Source: an uncultured Polaribacter sp. (GTDB lineage: Bacteria; Bacteroidota; Bacteroidia; Flavobacteriales; Flavobacteriaceae). From it: a DNA stretch of 27,437 bases. The notes under the pieces were generated by a model that was not told the DNA's origin, did no database searches, and saw nothing but the letters and a program-made list of their open reading frames with translations. Where the stretch lies: assembly GCA_913050305.1 (NCBI GenBank), contig CAJXAS010000004.1, positions 1-27,437 of the forward strand, given 5' to 3'. The translations under genes were made by a program, and so were the position numbers. Positions 1 through 8,485 of this stretch are shown here, one piece after another; the first letter of the stretch is position 1; each line of letters begins with the position of its first letter.

Positions 1-499
1 CGTCTGTAATTACTTTATCACAGTGTATTGTTTCTGCAACTCTATCGAACATTACAATAGGTGTTCCGTTTTCTAAGATTTCGTCACAATGTTTAAAATC
101 GTTCTTTAAAACTGTTTCTTCAGCTAAAGAAAGTATAAAACCATCGATACTTCCGTTAGAAAGCATTTCCATTGTTTCTACTTCTTTAGTGTAAGATTCA
201 TTTGAAATACAAGATATTATTTTATATCCTTTTTCATTTGCTACTTTTTCAATACCATTAAAGACTTGAGCAAAGAAATAATTTAACATGTTAGGAATAA
301 TAATTCCAATGGTTTTTGTCTGCCTATTTTTTAAACTAAGTGCGTTAAAATTTGGCTTGTAGTTATTCTCTTTAGCATATTTCTGTATCTTTTCTTTTGT
401 GCTTACACTAATTTCATAGCTATCATTCAAAGCTTTAGATACTGTTGAGATAGAAACACTAAATTCTTTAGCTATGTCTTTTATAGTAAGTCTTTTCAT
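1..499 (-). CDS. LacI-family transcriptional regulator (C-terminus cut by window edge)
   Basis: A DNA-binding repressor or activator that probably responds to a sugar or sugar derivative. Reading the minus strand from the ATG at 497-499, the protein begins MKRLTIKDIAKEFSVSISTV, the classic LacI N-terminal helix-turn-helix (TIKDIA...VSISTVSKALN, about residues 5-24). It continues into the periplasmic-binding-protein-like sensor domain (TIGIIIPN near residue 63; FDRVAET near the cut). About 166 residues are visible and the remaining half lies outside the window. The frame is open to base 1. It sits 66 bp downstream of the GT-C glycosyltransferase on the same strand, so it could be the last gene of that operon or separately transcribed. 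The effector and target genes cannot be read from the sequence. The family call is secure. Confidence 0.93.
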   Translation of the reverse strand, partial: MKRLTIKDIAKEFSVSISTVSKALNDSYEISVSTKEKIQKYAKENNYKPNFNALSLKNRQTKTIGIIIPNMLNYFFAQVFNGIEKVANEKGYKIISCISNESYTKEVETMEMLSNGSIDGFILSLAEETVLKNDFKHCDEILENGTPIVMFDRVAETIHCDKVITD

Positions 500-565
500 A
501 CAAATTATAATATAAGTTGGCAAAATACGAAAAACTCATCAGATATGAAGAAGAACCTTGTTCTT

Positions 566-1972
566 TTACAATTTCTTCATCTTTAACGGATATAAAATCT
601 CATAAATTAAGAAGGAAAATACCATTAAATATTCTATAAATACAAACCATAAATTTTCTTGCCAAGGATTGTTTGTATATGCTTGATAGGTTAAGATTAT
701 TACTGAAGACCAAATTATTGGGAATTTATATTTTGTAAAAACACATAAAATTAAAGGAGTTGCCAAGTACCATGGATGCACAGTTGTGGCTGTGAAATAG
801 TAAAAACACAAACCAAATAACATAACTGTAATTAATTGAATAAATGTTTTATTTCTTCTAAAAAAAGTAAGGTATAATAAAAATAGAACTGTTAATACGG
901 GTGTTATTTTTCCAATAAAAGCAATTTCATTATATCCACTAAATAGATATCCTATTTCTCTAAATATATAGTAAAAGCTTGCATTAAATTCAAAGTCTTT
1001 AAACCATAAACTTACAGAGCTAGCATAATTATCGATGAATTCTGGAGTATAAAAAGGCAGAAATAATAAGATTGTTATAGTTAGAATAATGATGTAAAAC
1101 AGGGATAGCTTTGCAAGCTTAAATAGTGAAAATTTTGATAAAATAAATTCTGTCTGGCTTTCGGAGTTCTTTATTTCTGTTCCATTATTGTCATGATTTA
1201 TAAACCATTGGAAAAATAAGGGTAAAAATAATAACGGAATTAATTTTACAGAAACCGAGCAAGCTAATAAGATAGCTGCTATAATCCATTGCTGTTGGTG
1301 TAATTTATAAAGCGCCCAAACTAAGAAAAATAACATAACAGGTTCGAAATGCAGATTGCCAGTCATTTCTATAATTATAAACGGATTTAAAAGATACCAA
1401 AAAATATTTTTGACAGGTAAATTTAAGCGTTCTAATAACTTTTTCCCAAAATATAGAATTCCTATATCTGCTAGAATAATTAGGACTCTAAGTACAATTA
1501 CAGATCCAAAAACACTCTTACTAGCAAACAATGCAGCAATAAAAAAGCAAAATTGATTTAATGGCGGATAATTGGTATAATGGCTGCCATTCAATTCTCC
1601 CATACCATCATATAAAGTAGAAGCTTCTGCAATAGGTTGTAAGTTCAGTTGAATGAAGGTTTCTGGCAAGGATAGATAAGGGTTAAACCCATTTAAAAGC
1701 ATTCGTCCGTCCCAGATAAATCGATAAAAATCTTGTGACAGGTTGGGTATTGCAAATAAAAAAATGCAACGAAATAGTATGGCAACTATTATTAAATTTT
1801 TAAAGGAGCTGTTTTTGTTTTGTAGTAATAGATAAAAACCACTAAATAGTGCAATCCATAAAAAAGAAACAATATAGAATTGAGTTCTTTCTAAAAAATA
1901 AGCAAAGAAAAAATAACAAATTACACTTAAAATAATTACTAAAAGAGTGCTATATTTTTTAAAGAAAGACAT
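566..1972 (-). CDS. GT-C type polytopic membrane glycosyltransferase (GT87/mannosyltransferase-like)
   Basis: 468 aa and very hydrophobic, with roughly a dozen membrane segments. It begins with a Lys-rich start followed by a hydrophobic helix at about residues 9-25. The diagnostic stretch is at residues 80-99, QDFYRFIWDGRMLLNGFNPY: an acidic residue in the first extracytoplasmic loop (D81, D88) followed by G-x-N-P-Y, as in GT-C enzymes that use polyprenyl-phosphate sugars (MptA/B, GT87, DUF2029-like). It is the last of three glycosyltransferase genes: its ATG overlaps the upstream stop as TAATG, implying translational coupling. It probably transfers a sugar supplied as polyprenyl-P-sugar by the DPM1-like enzyme of the same operon onto a glycan or lipid at the outer face of the membrane. 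Donor and acceptor are unknown. Confidence 0.85.
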   Translation of the reverse strand: MSFFKKYSTLLVIILSVICYFFFAYFLERTQFYIVSFLWIALFSGFYLLLQNKNSSFKNLIIVAILFRCIFLFAIPNLSQDFYRFIWDGRMLLNGFNPYLSLPETFIQLNLQPIAEASTLYDGMGELNGSHYTNYPPLNQFCFFIAALFASKSVFGSVIVLRVLIILADIGILYFGKKLLERLNLPVKNIFWYLLNPFIIIEMTGNLHFEPVMLFFLVWALYKLHQQQWIIAAILLACSVSVKLIPLLFLPLFFQWFINHDNNGTEIKNSESQTEFILSKFSLFKLAKLSLFYIIILTITILLFLPFYTPEFIDNYASSVSLWFKDFEFNASFYYIFREIGYLFSGYNEIAFIGKITPVLTVLFLLYLTFFRRNKTFIQLITVMLFGLCFYYFTATTVHPWYLATPLILCVFTKYKFPIIWSSVIILTYQAYTNNPWQENLWFVFIEYLMVFSFLIYEILYPLKMKKL

Positions 1973-3462
1973 TATGCTTTTGAAAACACAGACTTAAAAA
2001 ACACATAGCTAAAGCCTATAAAAAGCATAAAATGGAAAGGGAAAAGCCCGAAATCTCCACCTTGATCACCAACGATAAAAGCGCTGTACATACCAAAAAT
2101 AAAATAAATTGCTAAAAGTCCTTCTAGAATAACATGTACAGAAGGTTTTGTTTTTATGTATTTATTTTTTTTCCAACCGTCTTTTAATGTTTGTATATTA
2201 AATTTGGGTGTTCTTACAAATTCACTTTTTTTACCAAAATGACCTTCTAATACTGCAACTGTATTGTGTAAAGAAAATCCCATTGCAATTGAGAAAAAAG
2301 TAAAAAAGGCACCGATGTAAATAATAAAATTTTTAAAACCAGCACCGTAGGTGTTTTTATACATATGCCAATAACAGATAAAGAAAATAAGTGAGCTTAT
2401 TACAAAGAAACTCATCACGTAGAAGTATACTTTTAAGTGCTCATATTCATTCTTAATATACAACATAGGTATACTTAAAACGGCAACTAAAAAGATACAC
2501 GTAAACATAGAACTGTTTAAAAGGTGCAGTAAACTATGTATTTTAGTTTTAAAAGAAACGTTTTTACTGGTAATAACACGTTTCATCATTTTTTGAAAAT
2601 TCTCTGCACCACCTTTATTCCATCTAAATTGTTGTGATCTAGCGGCACTAATAATAATAGGTAATTCTGCTGGCGTTTCTACATGTTCTAGATATTTGAA
2701 CTTCCAATTTTTTAGTTGTGCTCTATAACTTAAGTCTAAGTCTTCTGTTAGCGTATCTCCCTCCCAGTTACCAGCGTCATAAATACATTCTTTACGCCAA
2801 AGGCCAGCTGTTCCGTTAAAGTTAATAAAGTGTCCTTTACTATTTCTACCAACTTGTTCTAATGTGAAATGTGCATCTAAAGCGAAAGCTTGTATTTTTG
2901 TTAGGGTAGAATAATCTCTATTAATGTGGCCCCAACGCGTTTGAACAACTCCAATTTCATTATCTTTAAAATACGGTACTGTTTGGAGTAACCAATCTTT
3001 TTTTGGTAAAAAATCTGCATCAAAAATAGCAATAATGTTACCTTTTGCAGTTTTTAATCCTTCTTTTAAAGCACCTGCTTTAAAACCCTGTCTATTGTCT
3101 CTTCTAATGTGCTGTATATCAATCCCTTTTTCTTGGATTATTTTGATATGTTTTGCTGTTGTTTCTATAGATTCATCTGTAGAATCGTCCAAAACTTGAA
3201 TTTCTAATTTATCTATTGGGTACTCTAGTTTTGCAATGTTTATGAGTAAGCGCTCCATTACATAAAGCTCGTTGTAAACAGGTAATTGTATTGTTACAAA
3301 TGGGATTTCTTCGGAATTTGAAAAATCAAATTTTTCTGAAGTATCTATTATTTTTTTCGCTTTTAAATAATTAAAAAGTAAGTTTAGCTGGGCTAATGCG
3401 TACATGAAAATAAGCAAAAGAGCCATAGAATAAACTACGATGATGATGTATTCTAAAACCAT
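1972..3462 (-). CDS. Processive family 2 glycosyltransferase, CslA/cellulose-synthase-like
   Basis: 496 aa. An N-terminal membrane helix (about residues 5-28) is followed by a cytosolic GT-A domain with the full GT2 signature: VYNE at 62-65, LDDSTDE at 91-97, the DxD motif DAD at 148-150, TEDLDLSYRAQLKNWKF at about 239-255 (catalytic Asp in TED) and QQFRW at 277-281. Several membrane helices follow to the C-terminus. The order DDSTDE, RxNRxGxKAGALKEG, FDADF, FNGTAGLWR, TEDxDL, QQxRW resembles plant CslA beta-mannan/glucomannan synthases as well as bacterial cellulose synthase-like enzymes. It is coupled by TAATG overlaps to the genes on both sides. It likely polymerises a beta-linked glycan and passes it through the membrane. 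The sugar cannot be decided from sequence alone. Confidence 0.88.
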   Translation of the reverse strand: MVLEYIIIVVYSMALLLIFMYALAQLNLLFNYLKAKKIIDTSEKFDFSNSEEIPFVTIQLPVYNELYVMERLLINIAKLEYPIDKLEIQVLDDSTDESIETTAKHIKIIQEKGIDIQHIRRDNRQGFKAGALKEGLKTAKGNIIAIFDADFLPKKDWLLQTVPYFKDNEIGVVQTRWGHINRDYSTLTKIQAFALDAHFTLEQVGRNSKGHFINFNGTAGLWRKECIYDAGNWEGDTLTEDLDLSYRAQLKNWKFKYLEHVETPAELPIIISAARSQQFRWNKGGAENFQKMMKRVITSKNVSFKTKIHSLLHLLNSSMFTCIFLVAVLSIPMLYIKNEYEHLKVYFYVMSFFVISSLIFFICYWHMYKNTYGAGFKNFIIYIGAFFTFFSIAMGFSLHNTVAVLEGHFGKKSEFVRTPKFNIQTLKDGWKKNKYIKTKPSVHVILEGLLAIYFIFGMYSAFIVGDQGGDFGLFPFHFMLFIGFSYVFFKSVFSKA

Positions 3463-4154
3463 TATTTAAAACTGTATTTAAAGATCCAACCTAAAATTTT
3501 CACGCCCGCTAATATACTACCTTTTATGGTTCCTGAAACTTTAGAGACACCTATTCTGTTTCTATATTTCATTGGTACTTCTTTATACGTTAATTGTTGT
3601 TTTAATGCTTTTAATTGCATTTCAACAGTCCATCCGTAAGTTGTATCTTCCATTTTAAGTGCTAACAATTTATTATATTTTATGGCTCTAAATGGGCCTA
3701 AATCTGTGAATTTAGCATTAAACAAAAGCTTCATTAAAAAAGTGGCTAACCAATTACCAAAAACCTGCTGCGGAGTCATAGAACCAGATTCTCTAAGTTC
3801 TTTTATACGTGCGCCAACAACAAAATCCAAATTATCAATTAGTATTGGGTGTACTAACGTTGTTAACTGTTCTGGATAATCAGAATAATCACCGTCTAAA
3901 AAAACAACAATTTCTGGTGTTTTTTCTTTTTGTGCAATATAATCCATTCCTTTTAAACAAGCGTAACCATAACCTTTTCTATTTTCAAAAAGTACAGTTG
4001 CACCAGCTTTTTTTGCATTTTCTGCTGTATTATCAGTAGAATTATTGCTAATAACAATAATTTCGTCAACTATTTTAGGAATATCTACAATAACTTTCCC
4101 TATTGAATCTTGTTCGTTATAGGCAGGAATAATAACTTTTATTATTGGAGTCAT
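3462..4154 (-). CDS. Family 2 glycosyltransferase, polyprenyl-phosphate sugar synthase (DPM1-like)
   Basis: 230 aa, a single GT-A domain. It starts with a typical nucleotide-binding strand and loop (VIIPAYNEQDSIGKV, residues 7-21) and has a metal-binding DGDYSD at 87-92. The short C-terminal region GVKILGWIFKYSF could touch the membrane but is not a full pair of transmembrane helices. Members of this family transfer a hexose from a nucleotide sugar to polyprenyl phosphate, or act on similar lipid acceptors. Being first in the operon and ending in a TAATG overlap with the processive GT2, it plausibly makes the lipid-linked donor for the GT-C enzyme two genes on. A -7 promoter box lies about 77 bp upstream. 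Sugar specificity is not visible. Confidence 0.88.
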   Translation of the reverse strand: MTPIIKVIIPAYNEQDSIGKVIVDIPKIVDEIIVISNNSTDNTAENAKKAGATVLFENRKGYGYACLKGMDYIAQKEKTPEIVVFLDGDYSDYPEQLTTLVHPILIDNLDFVVGARIKELRESGSMTPQQVFGNWLATFLMKLLFNAKFTDLGPFRAIKYNKLLALKMEDTTYGWTVEMQLKALKQQLTYKEVPMKYRNRIGVSKVSGTIKGSILAGVKILGWIFKYSFK

Positions 4155-4230
4155 TTTGTTAAATCATTTAGATTTTTTTATATCAAGAAATCTTATCAAC
4201 TATTTCTTTTTTTTAATTAAAAAACAATAG

Positions 4231-4238
4231 CAAAAGTA
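4231..4238 (-). promoter_or_regulatory. Bacteroidota -7 promoter box for the glycosyltransferase operon
   Basis: The minus strand reads TACTTTTG, an exact match to TAnnTTTG. It lies about 77 bp upstream of the DPM1-like start, in an AT-rich leader. No clear TTG element is seen at the expected -33 spacing, so the call rests on the -7 box and position. Confidence 0.5.
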
Positions 4239-4302
4239 CCAATATTTATTTTCTAAATGGTGTTAGAAATTGTCTTCTTTTGATGATTTTAGATGGGTAA
4301 TA

Positions 4303-5928
4303 TTATTGTTTTTGATTCACGAAATTCATTAAATCTACATCATTTCCTAGTAAAATTTCTGTAGGATTTATTCTGCCATCTTCTGGACCGTTTTCTAGCT
4401 TTAAAACACCTCTTGGGCAAACTGCAGAACAAACGCCACAACCAACACAACTAGAACGCACAATGTTTTCACCTTTTTGTGCATAGGCTCTTACATCAAT
4501 TCCTTGTTCACAATAGGTAGAGCAATTTCCGCAAGAAATGCATTGTCCGCCATTGGTAGTGATTCTAAATTTGGATTTAAACCGTTGAATAAAACCTAAA
4601 TATGCGGCTAAAGGACAACCAAATCTACACCAAACTCTATTCCCAAAGATTGGATAAAAACCAGTACCAATAACACCTGCAAAAATAGACCCTATTAGAA
4701 AGCCGTAAATATCTTGAATTGTTTGAGTCTTAATGCCAATTACTTGATTTGCACCTGAGAAGAAAGTATACAAAGCAAAGCCAGTCATTACTAACACAAA
4801 AATCAATACACTGTGAATTATAATACGTTCGAATTTCCAAGAAAGTAAGGTTTTACTTGAGAGTTGTCTATAAGGGTCTCCTAAGGTTTCTGCTAAACCA
4901 CCGCAACCGCATACCCAAGAACAGTACCATCTTTTTCCAAAGAAGTATACCATTACTGGAACTACTACAACCGTTAATACTACACCCCAAACTAAAATAA
5001 ATAAACCAAAACCACCACTAGATAGTAATTCATCTAAATTCCATCTGAAGAAAAAATCATAATCTAAAGGAAACGCATTTTTAAAATCATACCAAGGCTT
5101 TTCGAAACGCACTAAGATTTCTGGAATTAGGAATGCAAAGACAATTTGAAAAAATAATACAGAGGTAGTTCTTAAAATTTGGTATTTATTATTACGATAT
5201 TTAACATACATTCTAACTGCCATAACTGTCATAACAGTGCAGTATAAAAAACCATATAAGAACCACTGGCTTGCCGGATTACCACTTATAGATGCACTAA
5301 TTGGGTCTACTAAAAACACCCAGTTTACAATGAGGTCTGGATAAAAATAAAGTAAGATATAAAAAGTAACTAAAAAGACAAATGCAAACCAACCAATCCA
5401 ACCTCGATTAGTGGCTGCGTCTAAAAAGATTCCATCATTTTTTATTCCCGGTTTCCCTAAAAGCACAACATCAGGTACAATAAATAATAAGGCTCCAATA
5501 ATGCCAAGACCAAATGTTAAAAACCACATAAGGGTTGTGTTTTCAGATGCCCAGCCTTTTCCTGCTTTTTTAGCAAGTATAAAACTTAAACTATGTGGTT
5601 TGCCACCTATTTTATATTGGTATTGTTTACCTTTCTCTTTCCAGTTTTTTTCTTTATTATATTTTTGGATAAGATTGTCATAATAAAGGTTCGAAGATTC
5701 GTATGCTTTTACAACACGTTTTGAGAATTGAAAAATATTTAAATCTTCTGACGTTACAATGGCTTCCTCTAAACTACTTTTTATAACCGTACTCTTATAA
5801 TTCTTTTCTTTTATGAAAGTATCTAAATCTGACTGATTTAAACTGAAAGAACCTGTAAAAATTGTACCCACAAAAATAGTTAACCCTAATAGAAAAATTA
5901 TTAAACCTGATTGTTTTATTACTTTCAT
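4303..5928 (-). CDS. Membrane-bound 4Fe-4S polyferredoxin, NosR/NapH-like
   Basis: 541 aa. An N-terminal membrane anchor (about residues 8-28) is followed by an extracytoplasmic stretch of about 100 residues and then several membrane helices. A Cys-rich loop CSWVCGC lies near residues 336-342 and a second C-x3-CP site (CRFGCP) near 434-439, the pattern of the NapH/NosR/CcoG membrane core. The C-terminus has two ferredoxin clusters: C-x2-C-x2-C-x3-C at about 463-473 and again at about 494-504 (CVGCGVCSAVCPRG). It should pass electrons through or along the inner membrane. Its start is 3 bp after the stop of the FAD oxidoreductase, so the two are one transcript and probably partners. No heme motif or nitrous oxide reductase gene is nearby, so nosR itself is not claimed. 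Confidence 0.85.
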   Translation of the reverse strand: MKVIKQSGLIIFLLGLTIFVGTIFTGSFSLNQSDLDTFIKEKNYKSTVIKSSLEEAIVTSEDLNIFQFSKRVVKAYESSNLYYDNLIQKYNKEKNWKEKGKQYQYKIGGKPHSLSFILAKKAGKGWASENTTLMWFLTFGLGIIGALLFIVPDVVLLGKPGIKNDGIFLDAATNRGWIGWFAFVFLVTFYILLYFYPDLIVNWVFLVDPISASISGNPASQWFLYGFLYCTVMTVMAVRMYVKYRNNKYQILRTTSVLFFQIVFAFLIPEILVRFEKPWYDFKNAFPLDYDFFFRWNLDELLSSGGFGLFILVWGVVLTVVVVPVMVYFFGKRWYCSWVCGCGGLAETLGDPYRQLSSKTLLSWKFERIIIHSVLIFVLVMTGFALYTFFSGANQVIGIKTQTIQDIYGFLIGSIFAGVIGTGFYPIFGNRVWCRFGCPLAAYLGFIQRFKSKFRITTNGGQCISCGNCSTYCEQGIDVRAYAQKGENIVRSSCVGCGVCSAVCPRGVLKLENGPEDGRINPTEILLGNDVDLMNFVNQKQ

Positions 5929-5931
5929 ACT

Positions 5932-7281
5932 CTATGCTTTGCTAAAAATGCGTTTCCAGCTTTTCTTTTTTGTTTGAATGCTAGTATTATTTTCTTTATT
6001 AAATTTTTCGACAATTTCAGATTCATATAATTTATAAAACTCAGGGTCAAAATTAGCATCTGCTAAATGTTCTAACACGTGATCTATTGTTTGATTTTCT
6101 GTTAGCCACTTGTTGAAAATATCGTGGCGCATTCTTATTCCAAATGTATTTATTCCTAAAAACTGGTTTGTATTTTTATCAAAGGAAATGGTAATGCATT
6201 TTTGTTCTTTTGGATGTTGCCACTGAAAATAAGTTTCGTTTTCTTTTTTACCTATTTCACTAAAAACCCAACCATATGTTTGGTATTCAATATCTAGAAA
6301 TTTCGCAGAATTAAACCAATGTCCTGGTTTGTATTCGGTTTTATTGCCGCAAATAGTTTGTGCTAAGGTTTCTCCCATCATCCGTCCAGTATACCAAACA
6401 GCCTCTATGTTTCTTCGCTGTCCAATTGCCTTATGTTGTTCTGCACAATCCCCAATAGCATAAATATCTTTAATGTTTGTTTCTAAAAATCGGTTCACTT
6501 TTACGCCTCTTCCTAGTTCTATTTTAGACTCTTTCAGGAAATCAATATTTGGCGTAACCCCGGCCGTTAAACCAACCACATTACAGAAAATTTCTTCACC
6601 TGTTTCTTCAATAATAACAGATTTTACACGTCCGTTTTCATCAGATTTAATCTCTTTTAAATTTGTGTTAAGACGCAAATCTATATGGTGCTCTTTAATG
6701 TGGTTATTTATCATTTCAGATTCTTGTGCCGGTAAAACTCCATTCCAAAAGCTGTCTTCCCGTACTAAAAAAGTAACAGGAATTTTTCTACTTCTTAACA
6801 TTTCTGCCAACTCGATCCCTATCAAACCACCACCGACAATTACAGCGCTATTGCACGCTTTATTATCTGGCGCATACTTTTCTAATTTTTCTAAATCTTG
6901 TTTATGATACATGCCCATAACTCCATCTAAATCTTGTCCAGGCCAGCCAAATTTATTAGGTTTAGAACCTGTTGCAATAATTAGTTTATCAAAAGAAAGT
7001 ATTTCTCCATTTCTAAATTCTAGCTTTTTTTTATGAGGATGTATATTACTAACAAAACCCTGTTTTAATAGGATGTTGTTCTTCTCCCAAAACCAGTTTT
7101 CATAAGGTTGGGTATGCTCAAATTTCATGTGTCCCATGTAAACATACATAAGTGCGGTTCTAGAGAAAAAATATTTTGATTCCGCAGAGACGATAGTTAT
7201 TTTTTTATTGGAATTCTTTCTAATATGCCTTGCAGCAGTTACTCCTGAGATTCCGTTACCAATAATTACAATATGTTCCAT
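5932..7281 (-). CDS. FAD/NAD(P)H-dependent oxidoreductase (rubredoxin/nitrite reductase-like, pyridine nucleotide-disulfide fold)
   Basis: 449 aa. The N-terminal FAD-binding motif IIGNGISGVTAARHIRK (about residues 5-21) is a GxGxxG Rossmann fold. An internal NAD(P)H motif VGGGLIGIELAEML lies near residues 148-161, and the second FAD motif YAIGDCAE near 270. This is the architecture of rubredoxin reductases, ferredoxin reductases and the NirB FAD domain. The C-terminal part of roughly 120 residues is longer than in rubredoxin reductase and ends in a basic tail. There is no redox-active CxxC in the FAD domain, so it is not a disulfide reductase. Placed first in the operon with the membrane polyferredoxin, it likely feeds NAD(P)H electrons to that protein. 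The physiological acceptor is unknown. Confidence 0.87.
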   Translation of the reverse strand: MEHIVIIGNGISGVTAARHIRKNSNKKITIVSAESKYFFSRTALMYVYMGHMKFEHTQPYENWFWEKNNILLKQGFVSNIHPHKKKLEFRNGEILSFDKLIIATGSKPNKFGWPGQDLDGVMGMYHKQDLEKLEKYAPDNKACNSAVIVGGGLIGIELAEMLRSRKIPVTFLVREDSFWNGVLPAQESEMINNHIKEHHIDLRLNTNLKEIKSDENGRVKSVIIEETGEEIFCNVVGLTAGVTPNIDFLKESKIELGRGVKVNRFLETNIKDIYAIGDCAEQHKAIGQRRNIEAVWYTGRMMGETLAQTICGNKTEYKPGHWFNSAKFLDIEYQTYGWVFSEIGKKENETYFQWQHPKEQKCITISFDKNTNQFLGINTFGIRMRHDIFNKWLTENQTIDHVLEHLADANFDPEFYKLYESEIVEKFNKENNTSIQTKKKSWKRIFSKA

Positions 7282-7483
7282 GGTCTAACTTGTTCCTATT
7301 ATGTCGTTGGTCAAGTTAAGAACTTAATTGGGAATCTCTAATTTATTTAAATTTAGAATCATTATAAATAATTCTTAAATGGCTCTCTTCTGAATATATC
7401 ATAAAAAGGAGAAAATAGCTTTCTTATATTTTGAAGTCTAACGCGGTATATTTTAACAAAAAGAACTATTTTTATACACATTT

Positions 7484-8485
7484 ATGAAGATAATTAAATT
7501 CTTTTTTTTAATAATAACTGCGCTAACTTTTTCATGTAAAAGTCAGACAAAAAAAGTCAATGGAGTTAGTTTTGTAGCCTCTAGAGATTCTATTAGTAAA
7601 CGACATATAAATCCAGTATTAAAGTCTCAAAGTAATTTTGTAGCGCTAATGCCTTACGGTTTTATAAAAGAATTAGCAACACCTGAAATAAAATACAATA
7701 CAGACAGACAGTGGTTTGGAGAAACTATAAATGGTTTGTTGCAATACGTAAAAATTTTTCAGAAAGAGAAAATAGGTATTATGGTGAAACCACATATCTG
7801 GGTTTGGAAAGGTGAGTTTACAGGAAATATAAAAATGAGTTCTGAAGAAAAATGGAAAATTCTAGAAACATCATACAGTCAATATATCTTAGCCTATGCA
7901 AAAGCTGCAGAAGAACTAAATGCAGCTCTATTTTGTATTGGTACAGAATTAGAACAATTTGTTACAAATAGGCCTAAATATTGGCGAAAATTAATTTCAG
8001 AAATTAGAAAAGTATATAAAGGAAAGCTAACCTACGCCGCAAATTGGGATGAGTATCATCTGCATGAATTCTGGAATGATTTAGATTTTATAGGTATCGA
8101 TGCTTATTTTCCTTTAAGTGAAAAAAAGTCACCTACAGTGGCAGATTATGAGCTAGGTTGGAAATCTCACAAAGCCGCAATTTTAAAAGTTCAACAACAG
8201 TTTAATAAACCTGTTTTGTTTACAGAATTTGGTTACAGAAGTGTGGATTTTAATGGCAAAAAACCATGGGATTCTAAACGCTTAAAAGGTGCTGTAAATT
8301 TAGAAGCTCAAGCAAACGCCTTGCAAGCAATACATAATCAATTTTGGAAAGAAGAATGGTTTGCTGGTGGTTTTATTTGGAAATGGTTTCATAGCCATGA
8401 CGAGGTTGGTGGAAAAAAAAACAATAGATTTACACCTCAAAATAAACCGGCAGAAGAATTAATTAGAAAATTATATGGACTTTAA
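7484..8485 (+). CDS. GH113-like glycoside hydrolase lipoprotein (putative beta-mannanase fold)
   Basis: 333 aa. A short lipoprotein signal (basic start, hydrophobic core, lipobox LTFSC with Cys18) is followed by a TIM-barrel domain. Candidate catalytic residues are E155 in GTELEQF (acid/base) and E248 in LFTEFGY (nucleophile), and the barrel ends with GGFIWKWF near 295-302. This matches family GH113, whose characterised members are beta-1,4-mannanases. Many Bacteroidota members are uncharacterised, so the substrate is inferred only. It should be anchored in the outer or inner membrane by its lipid. Its stop overlaps the next gene by 11 bp, so the two are translated together. The nearby operon with a CslA-like synthase makes a mannan-type link attractive but unproven. 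Confidence 0.85.
   Translation: MKIIKFFFLIITALTFSCKSQTKKVNGVSFVASRDSISKRHINPVLKSQSNFVALMPYGFIKELATPEIKYNTDRQWFGETINGLLQYVKIFQKEKIGIMVKPHIWVWKGEFTGNIKMSSEEKWKILETSYSQYILAYAKAAEELNAALFCIGTELEQFVTNRPKYWRKLISEIRKVYKGKLTYAANWDEYHLHEFWNDLDFIGIDAYFPLSEKKSPTVADYELGWKSHKAAILKVQQQFNKPVLFTEFGYRSVDFNGKKPWDSKRLKGAVNLEAQANALQAIHNQFWKEEWFAGGFIWKWFHSHDEVGGKKNNRFTPQNKPAEELIRKLYGL

Noticed and set aside
4303..5928. Calling this nosR or ccoG
   Set aside because: The membrane core and ferredoxin motifs are shared by several families; no nos or cco genes are in the window, and the N-terminal domain is not diagnostic.
6473..6907. 144-codon plus-strand open frame opposite the FAD oxidoreductase
   Set aside because: It lies wholly antisense to a gene with clear FAD and NAD motifs; its protein shows no recognisable pattern and no promoter precedes it.
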